Shown: piece by piece, positions 33,623 through 45,381 of the stretch
Layout of the letters: every line of letters starts with the position of its first letter
Numbering within the stretch: position 1 is the stretch's first letter
Origin: Phytohabitans aurantiacus
GTDB lineage: Bacteria; Actinomycetota; Actinomycetes; Mycobacteriales; Micromonosporaceae
DNA: 64,000 bases
Assembly (NCBI RefSeq): GCF_027923225.1
Contig: NZ_BSDI01000027.1
Span: 22,310 to 86,309, forward strand
Reading direction: 5' to 3'
The notes under the pieces: generated by a model
Seen by the model: only the letters and a program-made list of their open reading frames with translations
The model's database searches: none
Told to the model about the DNA's origin: nothing
Position numbers and translations under genes: made by a program

Positions 33623-34595
33623 CGTCGATGGTCTGGTCGGCGCGCAGGCGCGGTGTGTGCGGCGGGCCCGGGTGGTCGGGGTCGGCCGTGCCGAGGCGGA
33701 GCACCAGGTACGGGTAGCCGAGATCGCTGAGCATGCCGCGCAGCGTGTGCCGGGTGCCGGGTATCTCGATGACGGAGCTGAACGGCAGCACGGTCACGCC
33801 CAGTTCGGTGGCGGCCAGCCAGCCGGCCGACAGGGCCTCGCCGGCCAGCAGCCAGTCCGCCAGCTCGTCGCCGGGGCCGTACATGATGGCGTAGGCGGCG
33901 GCGCGGTCGTGACCGGAGCCGACGGTGAGGGTGCCGGCGCGCACGAAGTCGCGTCCCGGCACGGTGGTCTGTGGCGCCTGGCTGGGGATGACCGCGTCCG
34001 GGACGCCCGTGCCTTCGGGGCGGTCGCCGCCGACCCAGTACGCCAGCTCCTCGCGCTGCTCCGGGTCTTCGGTTTCGACCTTGTCGGCGTGCGACGCGGC
34101 CGCTGCCAGTTCGAGGATCTGGTCGCCGGTGAGCACGTGCAGGTCGATGCCGCTCGCGGTGACGGCCTCGCGGATGGCGGCGATCGCCTCGGGCCGCACC
34201 GGCGTGTCGCTGACCGGCCGGCGGTCGGTGTGCCGCAGGCGCATCGTCTGGAAGTGCCGCATGGCCTCCGGTGTTACCGCGGTGCGGCCGGTCAAAGTGA
34301 TCCGGGCCAGGTGATCGCGGTCGGCAGGGTCGGGCATCCGGGCCACCGCCACGGTCCAGCCCTCGGCGGCCAGAGCCACCCGGGCGTGCTGCACCGCGGT
34401 GCCGCAACTGATCGCCAGCAGCCTGCCCTCGGGGTCGGCGACGTCGAGCTGCCGCTCCCGGACGGCGAACAGGTCGAGCGCCTCGCCGGCGGCCCGCCAC
34501 CGCCAGGGCTGGGTGTTGTGCACAGAGGGCGCGTACCCGGCCGCCTGTGCGGCTTCGGCCAGTACCGCCGCCCGTGGCCGGTCACCGTCGCTCAT
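33609..34595 (-). CDS. Acg-type nitroreductase-fold protein (copy 2)
   Basis: A 328-residue member of the Acg family with the APSVHNTQPWRWR signature at about residues 22-34, FAVRERQLDVADPEGR and the second nitroreductase-fold half (DRAAAYAIMYGPGDELADWL). It is predicted to bind FMN; see copy 1 for caveats about activity. The start at 34595 is preferred because the family N-terminus begins there. It lies 85 bp after the ABC ATPase gene in the same direction and may be the last gene of that operon. Confidence 0.88.
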   Translation of the reverse strand: MSDGDRPRAAVLAEAAQAAGYAPSVHNTQPWRWRAAGEALDLFAVRERQLDVADPEGRLLAISCGTAVQHARVALAAEGWTVAVARMPDPADRDHLARITLTGRTAVTPEAMRHFQTMRLRHTDRRPVSDTPVRPEAIAAIREAVTASGIDLHVLTGDQILELAAAASHADKVETEDPEQREELAYWVGGDRPEGTGVPDAVIPSQAPQTTVPGRDFVRAGTLTVGSGHDRAAAYAIMYGPGDELADWLLAGEALSAGWLAATELGVTVLPFSSVIEIPGTRHTLRGMLSDLGYPYLVLRLGTADPDHPGPPHTPRLRADQTIDVIAG

Positions 34596-34680
34596 TCCAA
34601 GTCCCTTCCGTCGTCTGGCTGGTGCCACGCTCGCACCTTCCATCGTCACCGTCTCTGCCGCGGGCCGCACGGCGAACGGC

Positions 34681-35859
34681 TCAGCCGGCGGCCGGGAGCA
34701 GGCCGGCGGCGTCGGTGACCGGCAGCGCCTCGGTGCTGTCCGGGTCGAAGAAGTACGCGCCGTCCAGGTCGACGGCCAGTTCCACCTCGTCAGTCGCGCG
34801 AACCGGCGCCAGTGCGGGCAGCCGAGCGGTCCACAGGTTGCCGGCGCTGTCCTCGACGAGGAGGCGTTCACCATGGTCGAACGGCGGTACGAACAGCAGG
34901 TTCTTCTCCCCGCCCAGGGACTCCACGGTCACCGCCGACACGCGCAGCCGTGAGCTGGTGTCGCCGTCGCGGGGCAGCCCGATGGCGCTCGGGCGGAGCC
35001 CGAGGATGATGTCGCGGCCGGCGTAACCGCGCAGGGCCGGACGGATCGCCAATTGCCGCTCGGGCACCGGCCACCGCAGGTCGCCCAACGCCAGCGCGAG
35101 TCCGGCGCCGCTGTCCACCACCCGGCAGCGGCTCAGGTTCATGGCCGGTGAGCCAATGAAGCCGGCCACGAACACGTTGCGGGGAGCGGCGTACAGCTCA
35201 TCGGGCGGGCCCACCTGCTGCAGCTTGCCGCGATCCAGGACCGCGATCCGGTTGCCGAGGGTCATCGCCTCCACCTGGTCGTGGGTGACGTAGATCGTGG
35301 TGGTGCCGTAGCGCTGGTGCAGCCGGCTGAGCTCGCCGCGCATGGCCACCCGCAATTTCGCGTCCAGATTAGACAGTGGCTCGTCCATGAGGAAGACCTG
35401 CGGCCGGCGCACGATCGCCCGGCCCATCGCCACCCGCTGGCGCTGCCCACCGGAGAGCGCGGCGGGCTTGCGTTCCAGCAGCAGGCCGAGCCCCAGCACG
35501 TGCGCGGTGTCGGTCACCTGCTCCAACACCTGGGGCTTACGCATCCCGCGCAGCCGCAGGCTGAAGCCGAGGTTGTCGGCCACGGTCATGTGCGGGTAGA
35601 GCGCGTAGTTCTGGAACACCATCGCTATGTCGCGTTCCTTGGGCGGAAGGTCGTTGACCACCCGGCCGCCGATCTGGACCGTGCCGCTGGTGACGTCTTC
35701 CAGCCCGGCGACCATGCGCAGCAGCGTCGACTTGCCGCAGCCGGATGGCCCGACGAGCACCATGAACTCGCCGTCCTCGACGGTGAGGCTGACCTGGTCG
35801 ACGGCTACCGTGCCACCCGGAAACTCCTTGGTCACGTCGGTGAGCGTTACCTCTGCCAT
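34681..35859 (-). CDS. Sugar-type ABC transporter ATPase (MalK/UgpC-like), orphan
   Basis: A 392-residue ABC ATPase with Walker A GPSGCGKST, the signature LSGGQRQRVAMGRAI, Walker B VFLMDEPLSNLDA and the switch His (YVTHDQ), plus a C-terminal TOBE/OB region (about 240-390) as in MalK and MsiK. No permease or binding protein is nearby, so it is either a shared energiser for several sugar importers or a regulatory protein. It begins 2 bp after the P-type ATPase stop and is therefore part of the DUF1918-led operon. Confidence 0.9.
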   Translation of the reverse strand: MAEVTLTDVTKEFPGGTVAVDQVSLTVEDGEFMVLVGPSGCGKSTLLRMVAGLEDVTSGTVQIGGRVVNDLPPKERDIAMVFQNYALYPHMTVADNLGFSLRLRGMRKPQVLEQVTDTAHVLGLGLLLERKPAALSGGQRQRVAMGRAIVRRPQVFLMDEPLSNLDAKLRVAMRGELSRLHQRYGTTTIYVTHDQVEAMTLGNRIAVLDRGKLQQVGPPDELYAAPRNVFVAGFIGSPAMNLSRCRVVDSGAGLALALGDLRWPVPERQLAIRPALRGYAGRDIILGLRPSAIGLPRDGDTSSRLRVSAVTVESLGGEKNLLFVPPFDHGERLLVEDSAGNLWTARLPALAPVRATDEVELAVDLDGAYFFDPDSTEALPVTDAAGLLPAAG

Positions 35860-35861
35860 GG

Positions 35862-38365
<2,504 letters not shown>

Positions 38366-38375
<10 letters not shown>

Positions 38376-39352
38376 TCGGCCACCTCCTGCAGGGGGCGGC
38401 GTGGGGAGGCGGCGCTGGGCGGGCCGTATCCGAACCGGAGCACCGCCTGAGCGGCGTAGCCGGTGGCCTGGTCTTCCAGCAGCCGGCGCAGGTCCGGCGC
38501 CTCCACCGGCTGGGTCATCAGCGTGCTGGCCAGGCCGCGCACGGTTGCGGTGAGCAGCACGCGCTGCAGCGCCTGGCCGCCGCGCAGCCACTCGTACGGG
38601 TTGTCGGTCACCGTGTACAGCACGGCGATGGTCGGCGCGCTCTCGAACGTCGCGGGGCCACGCCGGCGCGCCGGGCGCACCACGCTGAAGTCGCGGATCG
38701 GCACGGTCTCCAGGGCGTCCCACGGGCCGAACGCCTCCACCGGTACGCCGTCGCCCCGTCCGTTCTCGGTGCGGGTCCAGTCGCTCAGCTCGCGCCAGTA
38801 GGCCGGTTCGTGACGGCGGCGGTGTTCGGCGATGCGGACGACGTCCAGCACGGCGTCGCGGACGCCGGGGTCGACGATGACCAAGCGGCCCAGCTCGGTG
38901 GTGGCGGCGTCGCACAGGTCGGCGAGCGCGTCGGCCGGTACCCCGATCGGTTTGAACGGGTTGCGGTTGGTATGCCGGCGCGGGATCGCGTCGGCCAGCA
39001 TCCGCGCCGTTGCCGGCGGTTCGGTGCGCGGCCCGAGCGTGATCCGGGCGGCGAGATCAGGCTTGGCCTGGTCGGGCAGCAGGTGCAGCATCGGCACCCG
39101 GCCGTGGGCGAGGATCGCCACGCGCAGGTTGAGGATCGCGGCGCCCACGCTGATCAGCAGCTCCCGGCCGTCGGGGTCCAGCACCGCGAGGCGCCGGCTG
39201 CGGTCGGCGTACACGTCGATGGTGTCGCCGTCGACGCGGAACCGCCACGGCTGGGTGTTGTGCACGGACGGCGCCGCGATCGCGGCCTCCAGGCAGTCGC
39301 GCAGCGGACCCCGCGGCAGGCCGCGGCCGCCAGCGACCGCGGGCCTGGTCAT
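38366..39352 (-). CDS. Acg-type nitroreductase-fold protein (copy 3)
   Basis: A 328-residue Acg-family protein with the APSVHNTQPWRFRV signature and a YADRSRRLAVLDPDGRELL element, predicted to bind FMN. It diverges from the other two in the second half but has the same length. It overlaps the DUF1918 gene (ATGA) and the P-type ATPase gene, so the three are translationally coupled. Confidence 0.88.
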
Positions 39353-39561
39353 CGCGCCACCGCCGGGCCGCCGGCCCGGGGCTCCTCGACCCGGGCGTCG
39401 GGGCCGGGGAACACCAGCGACTCGCCGCCGGTGTCCAGCCAGCGGACCAGGTACGGTGGCTCGCCGTCGTCGCGCCGCAGCTGGGTCACGATGCCGACCC
39501 GGCGAGGGTCGCCCACGTGGGTGCCTTCGAGTATCAGCCGGTCGCCGAGCTTGGCCTTCAT
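39349..39561 (-). CDS. DUF1918 small protein
   Basis: A 70-residue DUF1918 protein (MKAKLGDRLILEGTHVG, PPYLVRWLDTGGESLVFPGP), a small SH3-like barrel family; mycobacterial members include Rv0569, which is DosR-regulated. Function unknown. It is the first gene of a minus-strand operon with Acg copy 3, the P-type ATPase and the ABC ATPase. Its upstream region carries several DevR-type boxes shared with the divergent PNPOx-like gene. Confidence 0.85.
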   Translation of the reverse strand: MKAKLGDRLILEGTHVGDPRRVGIVTQLRRDDGEPPYLVRWLDTGGESLVFPGPDARVEEPRAGGPAVAR

Positions 39562-39639
39562 GGTGTCCTCCGGTGCCGGGCCCCGTGTGGAGCGTGAACC
39601 GTCACCTTCACCATCACCGTTGGCAGGACGCGGGCTGTA

Positions 39640-39715
39640 GGGCCGGGTTTCCGTCTGATTCGGGACCTTCGGCGCAGCCCAAAAGTGGCGTGGCGGACAT
39701 CGGGACCTTTGGCCC
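39640..39715. promoter_or_regulatory. Cluster of DevR/DosR-type boxes between DUF1918 operon and PNPOx-like gene
   Basis: GGGACCTTTGGCCC at 39702-39715 is the best copy. GGGACCTTCGGCGC starts at 39662 and a half site GGGCCGGGTTTCCG starts 22 bp before that, at 39640. The 39702 box is centred 43.5 bp before the PNPOx-like ATG, which has no clear Shine-Dalgarno sequence. The other two are positioned for the divergent DUF1918 operon. Confidence 0.8.
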
Positions 39716-39751
39716 TGTTCAGCTCCTCGCCCGCGCCTGGATGATCGGGCG

Positions 39752-40174
39752 ATGTCGCGGGTGCTCGCGGAACTGACCGTCGACGAGTGCCTCACCCTGC
39801 TCGCCGGCACGCCGATGGGACGGGTGGTGTTCACCGACCGTGCGTTGCCCGCTATCCGGCCGGTCAACCACATCGTGGACGCGGGCGCCGTGATCATCCG
39901 GAGCCGCTTGGGCGGCAGTGTCGCCTCGACAGTCGGTTCCGCCCGTGGTGTTGTGGTGGCCTACCAGGCCGACCAGATCGACCCGCACGAGCACACCGGC
40001 TGGAGTGTGGTGGCCACGGGCACCGCCCGGCTGGTCACCGATCCGGCAGACAAGGCCCGCTATGAGCGACTGCTGCGTCCGTGGGTGTCGATGGACGCCG
40101 ACTGCGTCATCCGCATCGAGCCGCAACTGCTCACGGGGTACCGGCTGGTCGACCCCGCGGCTGCGGCGAGGTAG
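39752..40174 (+). CDS. PNPOx-like flavin-binding protein
   Basis: A 140-residue split-barrel protein of the pyridoxamine 5'-phosphate oxidase-like family (GRVVFTDRALPAIRPVNHIV, GWSVVATGTARLV). These usually bind FMN or F420, and similar small proteins belong to mycobacterial DosR regulons; the reaction is unknown. There is no good Shine-Dalgarno sequence, and the box spacing predicts that transcription starts at or near the ATG. Confidence 0.83.
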   Translation: MSRVLAELTVDECLTLLAGTPMGRVVFTDRALPAIRPVNHIVDAGAVIIRSRLGGSVASTVGSARGVVVAYQADQIDPHEHTGWSVVATGTARLVTDPADKARYERLLRPWVSMDADCVIRIEPQLLTGYRLVDPAAAAR

Positions 40175-40356
40175 GCGGTCCGAGCCGGGTCTGGCCGGTG
40201 CCCCGACTCGCTCCGCAGGCGCCGCATAACGCAAATCCCGCGACAAAAGCGGGGGATAAAGTGCGCACCTCCATCGAAGGCGCCGCAGCCGGCTCGACGT
40301 AGCGTCGCCGGCGCAACGCATGACATCGCGTTGCAGGCCAGACATCGGAGGTACTC

Positions 40357-41250
40357 ATGTCATCCAGACGCGTGGCCGTTGCGGCGGCCCTAGGTGTGTG
40401 CGCGGTCGGGTTCGTCGCCGCGATGGCGGTAGCACAGGGCTCGCAAGCCGGGGAGGTGGAACGAACGCGGGCCGCGGCGCCGGTAGGGTCGCCGGACGAC
40501 ACTGGATTTCTACCGGGAGCCAACGATTTTGGCTGCAAACCGCCCGCCGCGCACCCGAATCCGGTCGTCCTCGTCCACGGCACGTTCGAGAACATGAGTA
40601 ACAACTGGTTCGTGGCGGCCCCGAGGCTCGCCTCGGAAGGCTTCTGCGTGTTCGCGTTCAACTACGGCGGGCAGCGGGGAGATCTGATCCAGGGAACGGG
40701 GCCGGTGGCCACCTCCGCCCAGCAGCTGTCGCTCTTCGTCGACAAGGTGCTCGACGCCACCGGTGCGTCGAAGGTGGACATCGTCGGTCACTCGCAGGGC
40801 GGCATGATGCCGCGCCAGTACCTGAGGTTCCTCGGTGGCGCCGCCAAGGTGAACACTCTGGTCGGGCTCGCGCCGTCCAACCACGGCACCGACCTGAGCG
40901 GCCTGGCGCAACTGGCCATCAACTTCGACGTCGTGGGCGACACGGTTCAAACCGCATGCGCCGCTTGCACCGACCAGATCGTCGGCTCGGACTTCATCAC
41001 CCGACTCAACGCCGACTCCGAAACCGTTCCGGGCGTGAACTACACGGTCATCGCCACCAGGAACGATCAGATCGTCACGCCGTTCACCTCGGGTTTCCTC
41101 GAAGGGTCCGGCGTCGACAACATCACGCTGCAGGACGTCTGCGCGAATGACACCACCGAGCACGTCGGCATCTCGTTCAATGATGCGGTGCTGACACTGA
41201 CGCTCAACGCCCTCGATCCCGGGAACCCGCGCGAGGTCGAGTGTTCCTGA
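40357..41250 (+). CDS. Secreted lipase/esterase, alpha/beta hydrolase
   Basis: A 297-residue exported hydrolase. A signal peptide is evident at residues 1-27 (hydrophobic core AAALGVCAVGFVAAMAVA). The catalytic serine lies in GHSQGG, the oxyanion strand is PVVLVHGTFENMSNNW, and the terminal His is in EHVGISF, with an acidic residue near ARNDQIVTPF-like TRNDQIVTPF. Four to six cysteines suggest disulfides. It resembles actinobacterial triacylglycerol lipases. Strong AT-containing upstream sequence and GGAGG precede the ATG. It lacks a DevR-type box and is probably not part of the hypoxia set. Confidence 0.87.
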   Translation: MSSRRVAVAAALGVCAVGFVAAMAVAQGSQAGEVERTRAAAPVGSPDDTGFLPGANDFGCKPPAAHPNPVVLVHGTFENMSNNWFVAAPRLASEGFCVFAFNYGGQRGDLIQGTGPVATSAQQLSLFVDKVLDATGASKVDIVGHSQGGMMPRQYLRFLGGAAKVNTLVGLAPSNHGTDLSGLAQLAINFDVVGDTVQTACAACTDQIVGSDFITRLNADSETVPGVNYTVIATRNDQIVTPFTSGFLEGSGVDNITLQDVCANDTTEHVGISFNDAVLTLTLNALDPGNPREVECS

Positions 41251-41379
41251 GCGGTCGCTGTTCGGAACGGGCGCCGGCCGGGCCTCAGGGCTGCGGCCGA
41301 CGCCTCTCATTGGGGAAAGGTTCTCGGGTGGTCCGGCGGAGGCGACCTCGCCGCCGCTCGCGCGATCTGAGTGCGGCGA

Positions 41380-41673
41380 TCAGTCCCTCGCTCGCACCTC
41401 CCAGTCCGGGAGGATCGCCTCCTCGAGCCGTTCGACCGCCCGGACGGCGGCGAGGACGCTGGCCGGGTCAGCGCCGCCCGCCGTGTCCGCGACGTCCACA
41501 TAGGCCGCGTTGAGGGCTTCGACCACCGATCGTGGCAGGACGCCGGAAGCCAACTCCTTCATGCGGAAGAGCAGCATCGCGCACCCGGTCCTGTCGCCGC
41601 GTGCCGCGGCGACGCGCACGTCGGCGCCGTGCCTGCCCATCAGGTACAGCTTCGCCGCGTCGTATCGGGTCAT
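41380..41673 (-). CDS. Small unrecognised protein at end of biosynthetic operon
   Basis: A 97-residue helical protein (DAAKLYLMGRHGADVRVAAA, VLAAVRAVERLEEAI) of unknown function. Its start overlaps the stop of the ATP-grasp gene by 4 bp, so it is translated as the last member of the ten-gene operon. The length and acidic helical nature would suit a carrier or accessory protein, but no phosphopantetheine-type DSL motif is seen, so I do not call it a carrier. Confidence 0.65.
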   Translation of the reverse strand: MTRYDAAKLYLMGRHGADVRVAAARGDRTGCAMLLFRMKELASGVLPRSVVEALNAAYVDVADTAGGADPASVLAAVRAVERLEEAILPDWEVRARD

Positions 41674-43049
41674 CCGCCCGCTACCCGGTACATGGGCTTC
41701 TGCGCGCCACCGGCCGACACGTTGACCAGCCCTTTGCCGTGGAGGTCGGCGCGGACCAGGGGCTCCGCTATCGCGGTGCTGGCGGTGCCCACGTACCCGC
41801 TGATTCTGATGTCGAAGACGGAGCTGATGAGCGACTCCGGACCACCCGTGCGGCTGAGGCTCGTCGTCCGGGCGGCGACCACCCGCGGCTGTGCCAGGAA
41901 GTGGTGCGACCGCCGCGACACCACCTCGCGCATGGCGCGTATCTCCTCGTCATTCGCGGTCGCGCCGATCAGCACCGCTTTGCCTCCCAGTCCCTTGCGG
42001 GGTTTGATGACGTACTCGCGGATGTCGGCGAAGACCTTCCTTCGGTCGCCCGCGTCTATCAGCGGCACGGTGTCCGGCTGGCCGAGCAGTGGGGCGACGC
42101 CGTAGCGCCGGCGGATGAGCTCCGGCAGGTAGCCGAACAGGTACTTGTCGGACAGCGCGAAGGTAGCGGGATGGTTGACGACTGGCACCCGCGCCTTGGC
42201 GACCGCGTCGAGTAACTGGCCGGTCAGCCGGAACCGCCGGCTGTGATTGCACACGACCAGGTCGACCACCTGCCTTGTACCGTCGCCCAGTAGCAGCCGT
42301 ACCGTGCCGTCCCCGCCGACCGTCACGTCCTCCGGATCGGCGAGATCGAAGCCGGCGGACTCCGCAACGATGGCGTGCTCGACGAAGTTGGGATCGGCGG
42401 GTCCGTGGGTGAGATAGACGATTCGCGGTGCGGAAACCGTGTCGCACAGCTCCTCGTGAACGCGGCGGATGGCCTGCCCGATCTCGATGACCGGGTCTTC
42501 GTCGAAGCCGGCGAACTCGTCGACGAGGCGACGGGTCGCCGTGCTCAACAGGGCGCCGTACACCATCCCGCTCGCGGTGCACGGGTTGTCCTCCACCAAT
42601 TGGACGTGACCGTCGGTGTGGACCATCGCGTCCGAGCCCACGAAGGTCACGGCTCGCCGTTGCCGGGTGAGCACGGCCAGGGCGGCCCGGTCGTACGCGC
42701 ACGAGTCCATGATGTGCGAGGGGATCACGGACTGGTCCCGGTCGACCAGTACCCGGATCAGGTCGTCGAAGACTGGCAGGCGTTGCGCGTACCCGCGGAC
42801 GATCCGATCCCAGTCGCTCGTGGTGATCACGTACGGCACGGGGTCCAGGTTGAGGTGCCCGTCGTCGTCCGGATGGCGGAAGTACCGCGGCGTCAGGTCA
42901 GTGAGGAAGTCGACGCCGCGCCGCCGGTAGTCGCGCTCCAGGGCGGATCGCCGCGCGGTCAGTTTCGCCGGGCCGAGTTCGGCGCAGCGGCGCCGGACGG
43001 CCTCGTGGAGGGCGAGGCCGCGCGCCGAGACGCGAACCGGCTCAGCCAT
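41670..43049 (-). CDS. ATP-grasp-like ligase
   Basis: A 459-residue protein resembling circularly permuted ATP-grasp enzymes. Visible elements are LVEDNPCTASGMVYGALLS, the nucleotide-binding YVIKPRKGLGGKAVLIG with its lysine and glycine loop, and a C-terminal SSVFDIRISGYVGTA region. ATP-grasp ligases activate a carboxylate as acyl phosphate and join it to an amine or thiol, often making small peptides or amides in natural product pathways. The start at 43049 overlaps the GNAT stop. The substrate is unknown and the subfamily is inferred. Confidence 0.72.
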   Translation of the reverse strand: MAEPVRVSARGLALHEAVRRRCAELGPAKLTARRSALERDYRRRGVDFLTDLTPRYFRHPDDDGHLNLDPVPYVITTSDWDRIVRGYAQRLPVFDDLIRVLVDRDQSVIPSHIMDSCAYDRAALAVLTRQRRAVTFVGSDAMVHTDGHVQLVEDNPCTASGMVYGALLSTATRRLVDEFAGFDEDPVIEIGQAIRRVHEELCDTVSAPRIVYLTHGPADPNFVEHAIVAESAGFDLADPEDVTVGGDGTVRLLLGDGTRQVVDLVVCNHSRRFRLTGQLLDAVAKARVPVVNHPATFALSDKYLFGYLPELIRRRYGVAPLLGQPDTVPLIDAGDRRKVFADIREYVIKPRKGLGGKAVLIGATANDEEIRAMREVVSRRSHHFLAQPRVVAARTTSLSRTGGPESLISSVFDIRISGYVGTASTAIAEPLVRADLHGKGLVNVSAGGAQKPMYRVAGG

Positions 43050-43611
43050 CGGCCCCGGCGTCCCACTGGTCGCGCGTGATGGTGTGCAGGGCCAGATCGT
43101 GCCAGCCGTTGTCGCGGTAGAGCGCGCCCCGCAACACTCCTTCGTGGACGAAGCCCACCTTGACGACCGAGCGGATCGCAACGACGTTCGCCGGCTCGGG
43201 CGTGCTCTCCACCCGGTTCGTATCGGTGTGGCGAAACAGCCAGCCCACGGTCAGCCGCATCACCTCCGTCCCGACTCCTCGGCCCCGCATCTCCGGCAGC
43301 AGCTCACGGCCGATGTTCCAGGCCCGTGACCTCGTCCCGGACCCGTACTGGACTGGCTTCCACACCACCTCTCCCAGTACGCGGTCGCCGTCCAGTGGCA
43401 GCACGACGAACTGCCCGCCGGCCTCGCCGATCACACCGCCCGCGGCCAGCTTCTCCGCGATCGTGCGTCGGCGGCCGCCGATGTTGTTCCACGAGCTGCG
43501 GGCGTCGGGGTTCTGCAGGATGTCGAGGCCGGGCTGGTCCTCGACCCGCGGCGGCCGAAGCCTGATCAGGTCGCCGCGCGGCCATGTGGTCTCCTGGTCG
43601 GTGTCGGGCAT
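43042..43611 (-). CDS. GNAT acetyltransferase (RimJ/RimL-like)
   Basis: A 189-residue GNAT N-acetyltransferase with the acetyl-CoA pyrophosphate loop in the GRELLPEMRGRGVGTEVM region and a final SVVKVGFVHEGVLRGALY element. An AAAGGA site precedes the ATG at 43611. In this operon it could acylate an amine of the pathway product, for tailoring or self-protection; RimJ/L-type enzymes also modify proteins. Confidence 0.82.
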   Translation of the reverse strand: MPDTDQETTWPRGDLIRLRPPRVEDQPGLDILQNPDARSSWNNIGGRRRTIAEKLAAGGVIGEAGGQFVVLPLDGDRVLGEVVWKPVQYGSGTRSRAWNIGRELLPEMRGRGVGTEVMRLTVGWLFRHTDTNRVESTPEPANVVAIRSVVKVGFVHEGVLRGALYRDNGWHDLALHTITRDQWDAGADG

Positions 43612-43658
43612 CGTGCGGTCCTTTCTCGTTGTCGGGTGGGTTCTCCCGGTCCCGCTGG

Positions 43659-44480
43659 TCAGATCGCGATGACGGTCAGGGCCTCCCGCCACGCGCCGCC
43701 CTCGGTCGTGGCCCGTGCCGCCACAGCGGTGCGGACCCGCACCAGCGCCCGTTCGAATCCGTCGAGGCGGGCGGCGTGGTCGTGGCCGGCCGACACGAGT
43801 CCGCGCAGCTCGGCTTCCCGGACGGGCGGCATGCGCCCGTCGCGTTCGAGCTTGCGTAGCGCGAGGCCGACCTTCTTCGGGGCGTACACGACGGTGTCGC
43901 GTACCGCCAGTGCCGCCATGCCAAGGGTGTTGGTCGCGGCCAGCAGGACCAGGTCCGCAGCGAGCGCGTCGGCGCCCACCGACCAGCTTCGCGCCACGTC
44001 GAGATAGCTGGCCACCCCCAGGCAGTGCATCGCCGTCACCACCGCGGGCAGCCGGCGCAGCGGCGTGGTGCCGGCGAGCCGCGCACCGGACGGGCCACCA
44101 CCGACCGGCTGTCCTGTCGCGAGACGGCTCAGCAGCCGCACCTCCAGTGGCTGCAGGACGGCTGTGCGATGCCCGGTCAGTGGTGCCGCCGCGAGCGCCG
44201 CGACCCGGCGTACGGTCGCCATCGACACGGTCTCGACGTTGACCTCCTCGCCGCGCATCGTGCCGAGCCAGTTGCCGCCGAGCGAGCTGTCCGTGCGTAC
44301 CGCACCGGGAAACGGGATCGTGGCCGGAATCCGTGACTCGGACTCGTACACCGCCAGGAAGTCGATGTCCGAGCCGGCGTAGTCGAGCCCGTCGGCCCGG
44401 GAACCCACGAGCAGTACGGCTCGCGCGTCCTCCAGCGCGAACCGCGTCCGCAACTCGTCCACAACGATGTCACCGAGCAT
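43659..44480 (-). CDS. Nucleotidyltransferase-domain protein
   Basis: A 273-residue protein with an N-terminal minimal nucleotidyltransferase domain: GSRADG at about 26-31 followed by SDIDF with metal-binding D38 and D40. A helical C-terminal domain follows, as in kanamycin nucleotidyltransferase-like enzymes. It could adenylylate a pathway intermediate or the product for self-resistance. It overlaps the NDK-like gene by 11 bp. Confidence 0.78.
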   Translation of the reverse strand: MLGDIVVDELRTRFALEDARAVLLVGSRADGLDYAGSDIDFLAVYESESRIPATIPFPGAVRTDSSLGGNWLGTMRGEEVNVETVSMATVRRVAALAAAPLTGHRTAVLQPLEVRLLSRLATGQPVGGGPSGARLAGTTPLRRLPAVVTAMHCLGVASYLDVARSWSVGADALAADLVLLAATNTLGMAALAVRDTVVYAPKKVGLALRKLERDGRMPPVREAELRGLVSAGHDHAARLDGFERALVRVRTAVAARATTEGGAWREALTVIAI

Positions 44481-45381
44481 CGGAGCGCACCGTCCGTTCG
44501 TTCCGGCGCGGTGCGAACGCGGCGCTCGTGAGCAGCACCATCTCGGCCCACGGGTCGGGGGGCAGTTCCAGAGCGGCCACACACCGGCGCAGGTCGCGTT
44601 CGGTCAGCGAGAATTGGCCGGGCTGCCAGCCCGCGCGCAACAGGTCGTACCCGGGGTGCGTGCCGCCCTGCCGGAGCGTCTCGGCGAGCTTGGGTCCGAT
44701 CGCGTCGTCGGCCAGCCCTCCCTGGTCGAGCGCGGTTGCCGCGAGGGCCCGGCCGGGCGGGCTCAGGTCCGGCCACGCGGCGGCGAGTACGGCCGCCCGA
44801 TGGCCGTGCAACACCTCGTCGAATCCGCGCCGCTCCGGCGCTCCGTGTTCCAGCAGCGCCAGCAGTGTGCGGGCGTGCGACCAGTCGGTGCCGGTCGGCG
44901 CCGCGCCGTGCGGTGGCGACTCGCCACCGACCACCGACTCGCCCAGGAACCATCCGGCCTCCCGCCGGGACCGGTCCGGTGTGTCGGCGGCGTGCATCAG
45001 CGCCAGCATCGCGTTGACGCCTCCCAGGTCGCGACGGATCGTGCCGGTGGCCGCCATGCGCGGGTCGGTCGCGCCCTTGAGCCGCTTGACCCGCGCGTGC
45101 GCGTCTGCGTCACCGGACACGTCCTCGTAGATCAGCGCGACGACCGGTCCATAGCGGAAGAGGCGATCCAGCAGCCGGTAGTGGTAGGTGTCCCACTTGT
45201 GTTTGATGTTCGCCGCGTTGACCGCGTCGAGCTGTTCCGGTGCCACCCGGATCAGGCTGGCGTAGCGGACCGCGAATCCCGCGGCGCGCATCCGCGCCAC
45301 GATTTCGCCGTGGACCCGCTGGCTGATCGCGTCCGGCATGATCAGTGAGAAGACGTGTCGTTCCCAGGGGTGTTTAGGCAT
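44470..45381 (-). CDS. NDK-like domain protein with altered active site and C-terminal extension
   Basis: A 303-residue protein. Residues 8-150 resemble nucleoside diphosphate kinase: HVFSLIMPDAISQRVHGEIV, YGPVVALIYE, GATDPRMAATGTIRRDLG, and a histidine at 130 (ALMHAADTPD) aligned with the phospho-histidine. The lysine of the family motif KPD is replaced by methionine (LIMPD), so ordinary NDK activity is doubtful. About 150 unrecognised C-terminal residues follow. A related phosphoryl or nucleotidyl transfer reaction on a specialised substrate is possible. It is embedded in the coupled operon. Confidence 0.68.
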   Translation of the reverse strand: MPKHPWERHVFSLIMPDAISQRVHGEIVARMRAAGFAVRYASLIRVAPEQLDAVNAANIKHKWDTYHYRLLDRLFRYGPVVALIYEDVSGDADAHARVKRLKGATDPRMAATGTIRRDLGGVNAMLALMHAADTPDRSRREAGWFLGESVVGGESPPHGAAPTGTDWSHARTLLALLEHGAPERRGFDEVLHGHRAAVLAAAWPDLSPPGRALAATALDQGGLADDAIGPKLAETLRQGGTHPGYDLLRAGWQPGQFSLTERDLRRCVAALELPPDPWAEMVLLTSAAFAPRRNERTVRSDAR

